In this document: in pieces, positions 1 to 8,167 of the stretch
How positions within the stretch are numbered: position 1 is the stretch's first letter
Layout: the number at the start of each line of letters is the position of its first letter
From: Planctomycetota bacterium
GTDB lineage: Bacteria; Planctomycetota; Phycisphaerae; WQYP01
NCBI GenBank assembly: GCA_021798635.1
Contig: JAJZGH010000059.1
Coordinates: forward strand, 1-20,584
DNA: 20,584 bases
Direction of reading: 5' to 3'
The notes under the pieces: generated by a model
What the model was told of the DNA's origin: nothing
The model's input: the letters and a program-made list of their open reading frames with translations, nothing else
Database searches by the model: none
Made by a program: the position numbers and the translations under genes

Positions 1-925
1 GAGTATAACCGCAAGCCCGCATCCAGGGCCTGACGGTCGGGCTGTGAAGATACCGCATAAAGGCGGCCGACAGGCGGGGATGATGGGAATTTTTTAACGT
101 CACACAATAGAAAATCAGCGGATGGCCGTGAAAACGCAGCCGTTTTCCCGGGCCGGATCGGACCACCAGCCGCGCGGCGGCATACTGACTTTGAAACTGC
201 GGATCGCCTAAATTAATCTCCGGCGGCAAAACGACATACGGAACATGCGCGGCTCGGGCCGCGGACTGGTAAGTCAGGCACGCATCAATTTGGCCCGCGC
301 GAAGTCGAAACATCAGCGAAGCTTCCGTAAAAATTTGTGCCGGATTTTCAACGGGACCGGTTATTCGTGTTGCCAGCGGCGGCTGATGATAATATTTTGC
401 CGCCAACTGCAAACACAGCAGGGAGGCCCGGCCCTGCGGGTCGGTCAGCGGGTCGGTCCGGCCAAAACGGATCCCCGGAGATTCAAGCACCTTGTACCAG
501 GGAGCATGGTCGGCTTTGCTGACGGCAAACTGTTTCGTCCGTGAACTGCGGCGGCTCCAAGCCATGACCATTTGTGTTGCGGCGAATGCCTGAGCTTGTT
601 GCACCAGTTTGGCGCGTTGCAGGATGCGAACCGGGCCGCGCGTAATGGCCAAAAATACATCCGCGTGAAGCTGACCGGATTTCAGCATTCGGGCCAGCCC
701 GAATGCCCCGCGCCCAATTCCCTGATACTGCTCGTGATTCGCCGCCGCAAACCGTGGGCCGATGTAATGATCCATCAGGCGGCCCATCGATCCGGCATAC
801 GCGACAACCAGTGTCGCCGCATTGGCAGTTGTGCTCCCCATCGCAAGTCCGGCGGCCAGCACGCATGGGATTAAGCGGTCCGTTACAGACAACTTGGACG
901 CTGAATACTTGGATGGGTTGTCCAT
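1..925 (-). CDS. ModA/WtpA-like periplasmic oxyanion (molybdate/tungstate?) substrate-binding protein, 3' end cut by window edge
   Basis: I translated the minus strand from ATG at 925 and found an open frame of 308 codons with no stop before the left edge, so the C-terminus lies outside the window. Residues ~13-36 form a basic-then-hydrophobic signal peptide with an ANA-like cleavage site. The mature part starts with a beta strand and a YAGSMGRLMDH motif, the AGS(L/M) ligand loop typical of ModA/WtpA-type binding proteins (SBP_bac_11 class). A later ADVFLAITRGP segment and a Y-Q-S motif after IDACLT match the same fold. It lies 33 bp after the narK stop, so it is probably the last gene of the porin-narK unit. 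A molybdate role is inferred from the molybdenum-dependent nitrate reductase nearby; tungstate, sulfate or another anion is possible. No permease or ATPase gene is visible in the window. Confidence 0.75.
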   Translation of the reverse strand, partial: MDNPSKYSASKLSVTDRLIPCVLAAGLAMGSTTANAATLVVAYAGSMGRLMDHYIGPRFAAANHEQYQGIGRGAFGLARMLKSGQLHADVFLAITRGPVRILQRAKLVQQAQAFAATQMVMAWSRRSSRTKQFAVSKADHAPWYKVLESPGIRFGRTDPLTDPQGRASLLCLQLAAKYYHQPPLATRITGPVENPAQIFTEASLMFRLRAGQIDACLTYQSAARAAHVPYVVLPPEINLGDPQFQSQYAAARLVVRSGPGKRLRFHGHPLIFYCVTLKNSHHPRLSAAFMRYLHSPTVRPWMRACGYT

Positions 926-958
926 AAATGCCGTTCCATGACAGCTCGTAATTATTAC

Positions 959-2290
959 TTAAGCCGAAGCGTTCGCCAAGTCTTTGGGTACCGTCACAAC
1001 AGTCATTTCGCTGCTCCGCCGGCGCAATAACGCGGCGAAGCATAAGCCGAGCAGCGCCAGGACCGTAAAGACAAACATCCCATGTGGATAGCCCGCTTTT
1101 CCCGAGATGCCCACAATTTGTCCCCACAGAGGCGGCAACAGAAAGCCGCCCACTGCTCCAATTCCTCCCACCAGTCCTGCGGCACTGCCGATGGCCTCAG
1201 GCACAGCCAGCGGCACCAGCTTGAAAACCGCAGCGTTATTCATCCCCATACCGGTGGCAATAAGCATGATGCCGACGACGCTAACGGCAAACCCCGCAGC
1301 CAGGGCGGCCACTATGCTGCCTGCGGCCAGTATCACCAGCGCGATGTAGCTAACCGTCTTGCCGCCGATCTTATCAGCCAATACGCCGGCACCAACCCGC
1401 ACAATACACGCGAGGATTGACGCCAGGCCGCCGATTTGCGCCGCTTCAGGAATGGGCTTGCCATAATAGGCATGAAAGAAATTCGGCAACCAGACCGTGA
1501 TGGCCAGAAATCCGCCGAAGGTGGTAAAATATAAAAATACCAACCCCCATGTCTGCCAGCGGCTGGCGGCCAACGCCAGAGAACGCCGGGCATTTCCCAA
1601 AGGAAATAATTCCTGTCCGTTTTCAGCCGCCAGGCGATGAGCTGATTGGCCATCTGCGCCGCCGGCAAGCAACTGAAAGTACCAGGCATTTTTCGCCAGT
1701 AGCGCATAAAGAATCGTCCCCGTAACCAGCAGCGCCAGCCAGATTTCATAAGTTCCGGTTAAGCCCAGATGGGATAACGCCAATGGCATCAGCAGTACAA
1801 ATATTCCCGGAGCAAGATTGCCCAATCCACCGAAGATTCCCAACGCCAATCCCTGCCGGGCCTTTGGGAACCAAAAGGCAGTCTGACTTATCCCGGGGGA
1901 AAATGTCGCAATTCCGCAACCGCTTAAAAGCCCGAGAAACAGCAGCCACGGATACATCGCAGGCGTGACATGGCCGGGAAAATACAGCGCACTGGTAATA
2001 AACACACACAGCAGCCCCAAAATAGCCAGCGCCAGTAAAATCAAATTGGATTTTCGTCCGCCGTTCTTATCGACCCAGGCGGAAAACGGAATCCGCAAAA
2101 GCGATCCGGATAACAGCGGCATGGACACCAGGAGTCCAAATGATTCCGGATTCAAGTGCATGGGGACTTTAAACTTGATGGCCGTTACATTAAACAGGCT
2201 TACGGCCGCAAAGCCGACAAAAAAGCCGATGGTTGTACCGGCCAGGGTTTTCACCGACGTGCCTTTAAGCTTTATATTTTGTACAGGCAT
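959..2290 (-). CDS. narK: NarK/NasA-type nitrate/nitrite transporter (major facilitator superfamily)
   Basis: This 443-residue, ~12-helix inner-membrane MFS protein should import nitrate, or exchange nitrate and nitrite. Family hallmarks are visible. There is an Arg in helix 2 (LLRIPFSAW, R66) and an Arg in helix 8 (ACIVRVGAGVLADKIGGK, R298), the pair that binds the anion in NarK. Two glycine-rich nitrate-signature segments are present, GIFGGLGNLAPG near 151-162 and GGIGAVGGFLLP near 375-386. I chose ATG 2290 because AAGGA lies 8 nt upstream; a longer frame from a GTG at 2323 has no ribosome site. It follows the porin gene by 60 bp and precedes the oxyanion-binding protein by 33 bp, suggesting one transcript for nitrate entry. 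The import direction is inferred from the assimilatory neighbours. Confidence 0.9.
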   Translation of the reverse strand: MPVQNIKLKGTSVKTLAGTTIGFFVGFAAVSLFNVTAIKFKVPMHLNPESFGLLVSMPLLSGSLLRIPFSAWVDKNGGRKSNLILLALAILGLLCVFITSALYFPGHVTPAMYPWLLFLGLLSGCGIATFSPGISQTAFWFPKARQGLALGIFGGLGNLAPGIFVLLMPLALSHLGLTGTYEIWLALLVTGTILYALLAKNAWYFQLLAGGADGQSAHRLAAENGQELFPLGNARRSLALAASRWQTWGLVFLYFTTFGGFLAITVWLPNFFHAYYGKPIPEAAQIGGLASILACIVRVGAGVLADKIGGKTVSYIALVILAAGSIVAALAAGFAVSVVGIMLIATGMGMNNAAVFKLVPLAVPEAIGSAAGLVGGIGAVGGFLLPPLWGQIVGISGKAGYPHGMFVFTVLALLGLCFAALLRRRSSEMTVVTVPKDLANASA

Positions 2291-2350
2291 AATACAGTTC
2301 CTTAAAAAGGACAGGAAAAACACTGCAATTTTGATGCCACAGGGGCACGA

Positions 2351-3835
2351 TCAGAATTTCAACTGAAACTGAATTTCTCCATAAATATCCTGGGTATTGA
2401 CCACCGAACCAACATTGTTGGTCAATCCAGCCTCATTGGGGATAAAGGTGACGGCGGTTTGAATTTTGGCATTTTCACCGCACAGGTAATAATTCAGGCC
2501 CAGCGCGTATTCTTCCATGACATTCGGAAGGCCGTCGGTGATAAGTTGATCAAATCGCCCGGCGATTTCCCATTTGTGCGGCACGAGAAAATATCCACTT
2601 TGGATGTAGTAGCCATATTGCGCTACACTGCTTTTGGGGAATCCCGGAATGACCGTGCCGGTGCCGTTGATCTGCTGATAAAACACCGCCGGAAAAAAAG
2701 ACCAGCCGCGGTATTTGGATCGCCAGTCCAGCGTGACGCGGTAAAGATCGCCGTTTAGTGTATAGGGCGCGGCCAAGAAGCCCGGCGATGGAGCGGTGGA
2801 TAATCCAGTAATTTTCGTGGAACTTTGTGCTCCGGGAAACGCATTTGCGGAACTATTTTGCGATTCATATCCCAAGCCCACCCCGACCGTCCACACCAGG
2901 TGCTTATGCCATTGCAAATCCGGCTCGTCGAGGAAGTCAATCGGTTTTCCCGCCCCGAAAAATTGCTCCCGTGTGTACAGGCCCAAACGATTATCGCGCC
3001 CGGTGCCGGCCAGAGGGGACGCTGAGTCCACCAGATTTTGAGAATTACCGCCATCGTTCAGCATGACGCTGTAAGTCAGCTTGCCTGGCCCGACCACACC
3101 GTAAATATCCGCTCCTAAACCGTATCCCGGCAGAAAAGGCAGCGAACTGGTTGCAAAATCCGGAAATTCCGATCCGCCGTTGTTAGCCATGGTTTTAATC
3201 GGCGCAAAGGGAATAATCATCGATCCGGCCCGCACATTCAGCCACGGAGCAAAGCTGTAACCACCCCATGCGTCGACCAGTTGAAATGTGCCGGCCGTCG
3301 GACTGGTGAAGGAACTGGTGCTGCCGAAGTTTCCGGCAAATTTAAATAAGATATGTTGAAAAAGTGTTCCCCCGGCAGTCAGCAGAGCATTGGGCATGCC
3401 AAAGCCCTGCATATCACCGGCTTCATTGCCGCCCAGGGCGGAACCGGGATCACCAATGATATTTTCCACATGCGAATACGTGTACCGTGCCTGAAGCAGG
3501 CCGTTAAACGTCAGGCAGAATCTCTTATCGCTTTGCAGATAGAAACCATTATCGTATCCCGCGTGCAGCCCGGACCTTACGGTCCACTGCGTCCTCGCCT
3601 GTTTGAGCGTCTCTTCCACAATCTGCCGCACGGCGGAATTCTCTTGCGCTTTAAGCGCCGCGACTTTTGAATTCAATGCGTGAATCTGCCCTTGCAGAGC
3701 AGCAACCTGGCCCGCAATAGAATTTGGATCGCCGGACGCCCGGGCACCGGATGCGGCCAATCCAAGCGCCGCTCCATAAACCACCGCCGCCTGAATTCCC
3801 CGGCTTTTTCTGTTGGTCTTACGCTTACAATCCAT
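2351..3835 (-). CDS. OprP/OprO-like outer-membrane porin (Porin_O_P family)
   Basis: The gene encodes 494 residues. A strongly basic N-terminus (KRKTNRKSR) leads into a hydrophobic signal segment that should be cut after ARA near residue 34. Residues ~38-80 are an Ala/Leu/Gln heptad region (IAGQVAALQGQIHALNSKV) that probably forms a trimeric coiled coil. The rest is a beta-barrel pattern with alternating aromatic strands, NGLLQARY-type early strands, and a C-terminal FQLKF ending in Phe, the BAM recognition signal. These traits match phosphate-selective-type anion porins. Placement directly before narK suggests that nitrate is the physiological anion; this is inference. The start is supported by AAGGAG six bases upstream of ATG 3835. 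A small perfect hairpin precedes the ribosome site. Confidence 0.85.
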   Translation of the reverse strand: MDCKRKTNRKSRGIQAAVVYGAALGLAASGARASGDPNSIAGQVAALQGQIHALNSKVAALKAQENSAVRQIVEETLKQARTQWTVRSGLHAGYDNGFYLQSDKRFCLTFNGLLQARYTYSHVENIIGDPGSALGGNEAGDMQGFGMPNALLTAGGTLFQHILFKFAGNFGSTSSFTSPTAGTFQLVDAWGGYSFAPWLNVRAGSMIIPFAPIKTMANNGGSEFPDFATSSLPFLPGYGLGADIYGVVGPGKLTYSVMLNDGGNSQNLVDSASPLAGTGRDNRLGLYTREQFFGAGKPIDFLDEPDLQWHKHLVWTVGVGLGYESQNSSANAFPGAQSSTKITGLSTAPSPGFLAAPYTLNGDLYRVTLDWRSKYRGWSFFPAVFYQQINGTGTVIPGFPKSSVAQYGYYIQSGYFLVPHKWEIAGRFDQLITDGLPNVMEEYALGLNYYLCGENAKIQTAVTFIPNEAGLTNNVGSVVNTQDIYGEIQFQLKF

Positions 3836-3841
3836 GGACTA

Positions 3842-3847
3842 CTCCTT
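3842..3847 (-). promoter_or_regulatory. Strong ribosome binding site of the porin gene
   Basis: On the minus strand AAGGAG is followed by six bases and the ATG at 3835. It fixes the porin start and suggests high translation, as expected for an abundant outer-membrane protein. Confidence 0.7.
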
Positions 3848-3855
3848 GCAACCTG

Positions 3856-3873
3856 CCGGTATTGAAATACCGG
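3856..3873 (-). promoter_or_regulatory. Perfect hairpin in the porin leader
   Basis: CCGGTAT and ATACCGG form a seven-base-pair stem with a four-base loop (TTCA as read on the minus strand). It sits about 9 bases upstream of the porin ribosome site. There is no T-run after it, so it is not an intrinsic terminator. It could stabilise the mRNA 5' end or be a dimeric repressor site. The symmetry is seen; the role is unknown. Confidence 0.5.
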
Positions 3874-4240
3874 AAAACGCCCTCGCTTCTGATGCGAACG
3901 CTCTACAATCGTCCGTCACCACAACCCGCTCTTCGTTAACTGTCCTGTCCGCCGAGAACTATTATGCAGCCCGCTTATACATGAAGCAAAGTGATAATAA
4001 AGATATTATTCATTAGTTTAGCACATGATTTCTGCGATATTCAAGAGCACTTTCCCCCACATTAAACGCGATTGCTTATTTACTAAGCGTCCAAGATTTC
4101 AACCAGTACCGCCCCCTCGAAAAAGGTGTCAGGTACCTTTATTTATGATTTGGCGGGAGTTATTTTCAATCCATCGCGGGCGGTGGAAAAAAGCCTCGCC
4201 AGTTGCCGCGGAGTGGGGAATATCGGGTTTTTTGTTCGTA
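3874..4240. other. Spacer between the nitrate reductase fusion and the porin
   Basis: I see no convincing coding sequence here. Positions ~3955-4070 are clearly AT-rich and contain a TATAAG (minus strand, ~3974-3979) that could be a -10 element for the porin unit, but its -35 region is poor. A short inverted repeat lies at 4122-4140 and is listed separately. I found no clear GC-rich terminator after the reductase stop at 4241, so readthrough into the porin unit cannot be excluded. Confidence 0.4.
4122..4140. repeat. Short inverted repeat AAAGGT-N7-ACCTTT, REP/terminator-like
   Basis: AAAGGT and ACCTTT form a perfect six-base-pair dyad around gtcaggt, flanked on the left by further A residues. 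Read on the minus strand it is a weak stem followed by extra Ts, so it could act as a modest terminator after the nitrate reductase gene, about 100 bp downstream of its stop. Motifs of this form are also familiar to me as dispersed intergenic elements in environmental genomes; this is recollection, not a search result. Confidence 0.4.
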
Positions 4241-7200
4241 TTACGGATTCAATCCGGCGAGAATTCGTTTTATTTCAGGACGACAACTGCCGCAAGAAGT
4301 ACCCGCTTTGGTGCTTTTGGCTATCGCCGCAGGATCCGCGTTGATTTTTCCGGCGTCTTTGATCGTTTGCTCATCGACTTGATTGCAACTGCAGATCATG
4401 CGCCCGGAGAGTTGCTTTCCCGCCGCCCCGGGACGCAGCAGGGTATCCCGCAGATGCTCTAACTCCGTGCCGCGCTGGATAAGATTGTGATACTCGGCAA
4501 AGCGTGAGGAATCGCCTACGGTAATAACCCCTACCAGGCGGTCCTGATAGATCAGACATTTTTGATAAAGCCGCCGGCGGGGGTCATCAAATGTAATGAC
4601 ATCCGTTTCCGCGGAAGCCGGCATTACTTCGCCGGCGGCGGCGAGTTGGAAGCCGGGAATTTTAACCACTGCCGCGGGAACCGGTATGCGGCAGGGAGCA
4701 TAGGAATTCCCCCGCAGGTATTCCGCCAATGCCTGGGCATGGGCCTGCGCTCCATCGGTGGTGCCCACCATCGCATTTTGATATTCGGCGCACTCGCCGA
4801 TGGCATAGATGTCAGGGATATTGGTCCGCATGAATTCATCGACTTTGATTCCCACCTCACAGTGCAGGCCCGACTGGCGGGCCAGCTCAATGCGCGGATG
4901 AATGCCTGTGGCGAAGACCACCATGCCAACATCAATGTGTTCTCCCGTGCTTAGGCGGATTCGCTGCGGCCTTTCCAGGCCCTGTATACCCGCCAGATGC
5001 GCATTAAGTTTCACGACGATTCCGCGCGATTCCAATTCGCAACGCAGGTAAACAGCGGCTTGGTCATCTAATTGTCGCGTCAGAAGCCGGGCCGATCGGT
5101 GGACCAGCGTTACCGCCAGTCCTTTATCGCAAAGGGCCGCCGCCAGTTCGACGCCCAGAATACCGCCCCCGATAATGGCCACCGCACCGCCCCCCGCGGC
5201 TTCCCGTAAAATGGCATCCGCGTTCGACCGTGAGCGCAGTGTATGGACCCCATTGGTGGGAAGCGGGCCGGTCCATGTAATCGTAGGCTCTGATCCCGTG
5301 GCAAGCACCAGAGCATCATAGGGTAGGGATTCACAGTTTCGTGCTTTGACACGGCGTTGTTGAGGCTCCAGCGCCTGAGCTTCCATGCCCGGCAGCAATC
5401 GCACCGCCAACGCGTTAAGCTCATTGGCACCGGCCACGAGCAAATCCGACCAGCCGTAAACTCCCATGATGTACATGGGAAGAAGGACGCGGTTGTAGAC
5501 CAGTTCAGGTTCGCGGCTAAGCATGGTTATTTCATCAGTCTGATTAAATTTCCGATGCGCGCGGGCAAAGGCAATCGCGGCAGCCCCCGCTCCGATGATG
5601 ACGATGCGCCGGCGCGGATGACGCAGGGGTGCCACGGAAGCGGCACTGTGTTTGAGTTCCGGCTGCTTGGATCGTGAATCAACCGTGTCATGGGTCGCAT
5701 TATTGACGCGTGCGTCGGCTACCGAGCCGCGCTTTCCCCAGTGCATGGGTGCAAATATCACGCCCTGCCGAATGTCCGAAGTCAGCGTCGCGGGAACCTG
5801 AATTTCTCCCCGCCGCGTCTTAACCGTTACCATATCCTGATCCCGGATGCCGCGCGCGGCGGCGTCATCAGGATGAATTTCACAAAATGGACTGTCGATG
5901 TGCTCACGCAGCCGCGCCACTTGCCCGGTTTTAGTCATCGTATGCCACTGATCACGGATGCGCCCGGTGGTCAGCACCAGCGGGAACGTAGAATCCGGCA
6001 CTTCGGCAGGCGCGTGATAATCAACCGCATGAAGAACGGCTTTGCCGTCAGCGGTGGCAAAGCGATGATCCGTGTACAACCGGCGGTCGCGGAATTGCGA
6101 ATCCTGGGCGGTGGAACCGGCGGGAAACGGCCACTGCACCGGCCCGATGCGCGAGAGAAGATAATGGGACAAGCCGGTGATATCAATATCCGTTCCCGCC
6201 GTCAGCCGGGCATGTTCAGCGAAAATATCGGATGGAGAATCATACGCGAACTGTTCCTGCCAACCCATGGCTCGGGCGAAACGCAATAAGATCTCCACGT
6301 CCGGCAGCGCTTCACCGGGGGCGTCAACAGCTTTTTCAAGTAACGATACGCGGCGATCGGCGTTGGTCATCGTACCGGTTTTTTCCAACCAGGTGGCCGC
6401 CGGAAGCAGCACGTCGGCAAACGCGGCGGTTTCCGTGGCATGGATATCCTGCACGACCACATATTCCGCCTTCCGCAGGGATTCTTCCACTTTCCAAGCA
6501 TCGGGCATGGAGCAAATCGGATTGGTGGCGATAATCCAGATGGCCTTCATCCGCCCGTCACGCAGCGCGGAAAACATTTCCGTGGCGGTGAGCCCGGGCT
6601 TGTCCGGAACGGACTTTACACCCCAAAACTTCGCCACCTGCTGACGATGTTCGGGATTCGCCAGATCCCGGTGGGCGGACAGAAGATTGGCCATTCCCCC
6701 CACTTCCCGCCCGCCCATGGCATTGGGTTGCCCCGTCAAACTGAACGGCCCGCATCCCGGTACGCCGATTTTTCCAGTGATAAGTGATAATGCGATCAAG
6801 GACAGATTTTTATCCGTTCCGTGCGAAGACTGGTTAAGCCCCATCGTCCATAAACTTAAAAATCGGCGATTTCCTCCCAGCCATTGCGCGGCGGTATGAA
6901 TATGCTCTTCCGGAATTCCGCAGATTTCAGCGGTAATCTGCGGCGTAAATGGCGTAATAGCGCGGCTGTACGTATCCCAGCCGCGGCAGTGGGTTTCGAG
7001 GAACGTGCTGTCGATGTCCCCATTTTTTAAGAGCAGATATGCGATGCCGTGAAATAATGCCACATCGGTTCCCGGAAGTATCTGCACATGCAGATCCGCC
7101 GATGCACAGGTGGCCGTGCGCCGCGGGTCAACGACAATTATTTTTGCCTCGGGATGAGCTTCTTTTCTCTGTTCAATCCGCCGCATTATGATTGGATGGC

Positions 7201-7768
7201 ACCAGGCGGGATTGGCACCGGCGATAAAAAATGTGTCGCAATGATCAATATCCCCAATTGTTGTCGGAGGCCCGTCGGCACCGAGGGATAATTTATATCC
7301 CGTAACCGCTGAAGACATGCAGAGCCGGGAATTGGTGTCAAAATTATTGGTGCCAAGAAAGCCCTTGGCAATTTTGTTGATCAGATAATACTCTTCCGTC
7401 AGACATTGACCCGATCCGTAAAATCCAACCGCATCAGGCCCGTGCGTGTGAATGATGTGCTGAAATTTTTCCGCGACATGCGCAATTGACTCGTTCCATG
7501 ATGCCCGACAGCGCGGCGCATCACGGCTGGTCCGTAACTGAGGATACTTAAGCCTCTGACGCGTGGAATTAACCACATGCAGGAGCGTGCGGCCTTTGGT
7601 GCACAACATGCCGCGGCTGACCGGGTGATCCGTATCGCCCCGCAGGGACAGAGTTCCATATTTATCTTTTCGGATTTCAATGCCGCATCCGGTGCCGCAA
7701 TAGCAGCACGTGCTGCGGAGACTTGGCGCATGTTGCGGCGACGATCCTGCGGCAGGCGGAGAAATCAC
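4241..7768 (-). CDS. nasA: Single-chain NADH-type assimilatory nitrate reductase: molybdopterin catalytic subunit fused to FAD/NAD diaphorase and BFD [2Fe-2S] domain
   Basis: This cytoplasmic 1175-residue fusion should reduce nitrate to nitrite with electrons from NAD(P)H. Residues 21-56 carry the [4Fe-4S] motif C21-x2-C24-x3-C28-x27-C56. The molybdopterin domain follows, with C150 in NSRLCMSS as the likely Mo ligand, GQPNAMGGREVGG at 347-359, and a dinucleotide-binding C-terminal fold at ~590-690. From ~720 a NirB-like flavoprotein begins: GAGAAA Rossmann motif at 726-731, YNRVLLP at 758-764, second Rossmann motif GGGILG at 867-872, and the FAD motif YAIGECAEY at 988-996. The C-terminus is a BFD [2Fe-2S] domain with C1126, C1128, C1159 and C1162. 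In many bacteria these activities are split between catalytic and NasB/NasC-like subunits. The GTG start at 7768 has GGAG seven bases upstream and lies 4 nt past the nirD stop, implying coupling. The domain calls are firm; the electron donor is inferred. Confidence 0.9.
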   Translation of the reverse strand: MISPPAAGSSPQHAPSLRSTCCYCGTGCGIEIRKDKYGTLSLRGDTDHPVSRGMLCTKGRTLLHVVNSTRQRLKYPQLRTSRDAPRCRASWNESIAHVAEKFQHIIHTHGPDAVGFYGSGQCLTEEYYLINKIAKGFLGTNNFDTNSRLCMSSAVTGYKLSLGADGPPTTIGDIDHCDTFFIAGANPAWCHPIIMRRIEQRKEAHPEAKIIVVDPRRTATCASADLHVQILPGTDVALFHGIAYLLLKNGDIDSTFLETHCRGWDTYSRAITPFTPQITAEICGIPEEHIHTAAQWLGGNRRFLSLWTMGLNQSSHGTDKNLSLIALSLITGKIGVPGCGPFSLTGQPNAMGGREVGGMANLLSAHRDLANPEHRQQVAKFWGVKSVPDKPGLTATEMFSALRDGRMKAIWIIATNPICSMPDAWKVEESLRKAEYVVVQDIHATETAAFADVLLPAATWLEKTGTMTNADRRVSLLEKAVDAPGEALPDVEILLRFARAMGWQEQFAYDSPSDIFAEHARLTAGTDIDITGLSHYLLSRIGPVQWPFPAGSTAQDSQFRDRRLYTDHRFATADGKAVLHAVDYHAPAEVPDSTFPLVLTTGRIRDQWHTMTKTGQVARLREHIDSPFCEIHPDDAAARGIRDQDMVTVKTRRGEIQVPATLTSDIRQGVIFAPMHWGKRGSVADARVNNATHDTVDSRSKQPELKHSAASVAPLRHPRRRIVIIGAGAAAIAFARAHRKFNQTDEITMLSREPELVYNRVLLPMYIMGVYGWSDLLVAGANELNALAVRLLPGMEAQALEPQQRRVKARNCESLPYDALVLATGSEPTITWTGPLPTNGVHTLRSRSNADAILREAAGGGAVAIIGGGILGVELAAALCDKGLAVTLVHRSARLLTRQLDDQAAVYLRCELESRGIVVKLNAHLAGIQGLERPQRIRLSTGEHIDVGMVVFATGIHPRIELARQSGLHCEVGIKVDEFMRTNIPDIYAIGECAEYQNAMVGTTDGAQAHAQALAEYLRGNSYAPCRIPVPAAVVKIPGFQLAAAGEVMPASAETDVITFDDPRRRLYQKCLIYQDRLVGVITVGDSSRFAEYHNLIQRGTELEHLRDTLLRPGAAGKQLSGRMICSCNQVDEQTIKDAGKINADPAAIAKSTKAGTSCGSCRPEIKRILAGLNP

Positions 7769-7772
7769 ACAT

Positions 7773-8114
7773 CTACTCCACAGGCAATTCGACGATTACC
7801 GACTGATCTTCCAGGCGGCACGGATACACCACCACCGAACATTGGCCCGCCTGGTCGCAGCTGCCGTCCGTGAGATCAAAATGAAAGCTATGCAGCGGAC
7901 ACACGACCGTGCCTCCGGTGATCATACCTTCACTAAGCGGGCCCCCTTTATGCGGGCAGCGGTTGTCCGCAGCGTAAAGTTCTCCCTTGCGGGTGCGAAA
8001 CAAGGCAATGACCCGATTGTGAATCTGGAAAGCCCGCCCCAGGCCCACCGGCAGTTCATCCCACAGGCACACCGCTACTTCCATCGTTTTAATTTCTTCA
8101 AGCATCTTGTGCAT
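7773..8114 (-). CDS. nirD: Nitrite reductase small subunit NirD (Rieske-like)
   Basis: This 113-residue protein is the small partner of NirB in cytoplasmic NADH-dependent nitrite reduction to ammonium. It carries a complete Rieske-type cluster motif: C53-x-H55 (NRCPHKGG) and C72-x2-H75 (VCPLHSFHFD). Many NirD proteins lack these ligands, so this copy probably binds a real [2Fe-2S] cluster. I chose ATG 8114 because AAGGA lies upstream with seven-base spacing; an in-frame ATG at 8129 adds five residues (MKESV) and has a poor ribosome site. The gene is 53 bp after nirB and 4 nt before the nitrate reductase fusion, in one operon. Confidence 0.9.
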   Translation of the reverse strand: MHKMLEEIKTMEVAVCLWDELPVGLGRAFQIHNRVIALFRTRKGELYAADNRCPHKGGPLSEGMITGGTVVCPLHSFHFDLTDGSCDQAGQCSVVVYPCRLEDQSVIVELPVE

Positions 8115-8167
8115 AACTGATTCCTTCATTGCCGTTATGGCGGCGGTTTGTTCCAGCGGATTAATTC

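Noticed and set aside
483..1127. Minus-strand frame of 214 codons near the left edge
   Set aside because: It overlaps the ModA-like frame and the narK 3' end in another frame, and its Cys/Gly/Arg-rich translation shows no domain; the ModA-like frame has a signal peptide and family motifs.
2291..2323. Upstream GTG start for narK adding 11 residues
   Set aside because: No ribosome site precedes it, whereas AAGGA stands at good distance from ATG 2290, and the extra residues are not family-like.
4181..4240. Intrinsic terminator immediately after the nitrate reductase stop
   Set aside because: A T-run follows a GC-rich stretch on the minus strand, but I could not pair a continuous stem before it.
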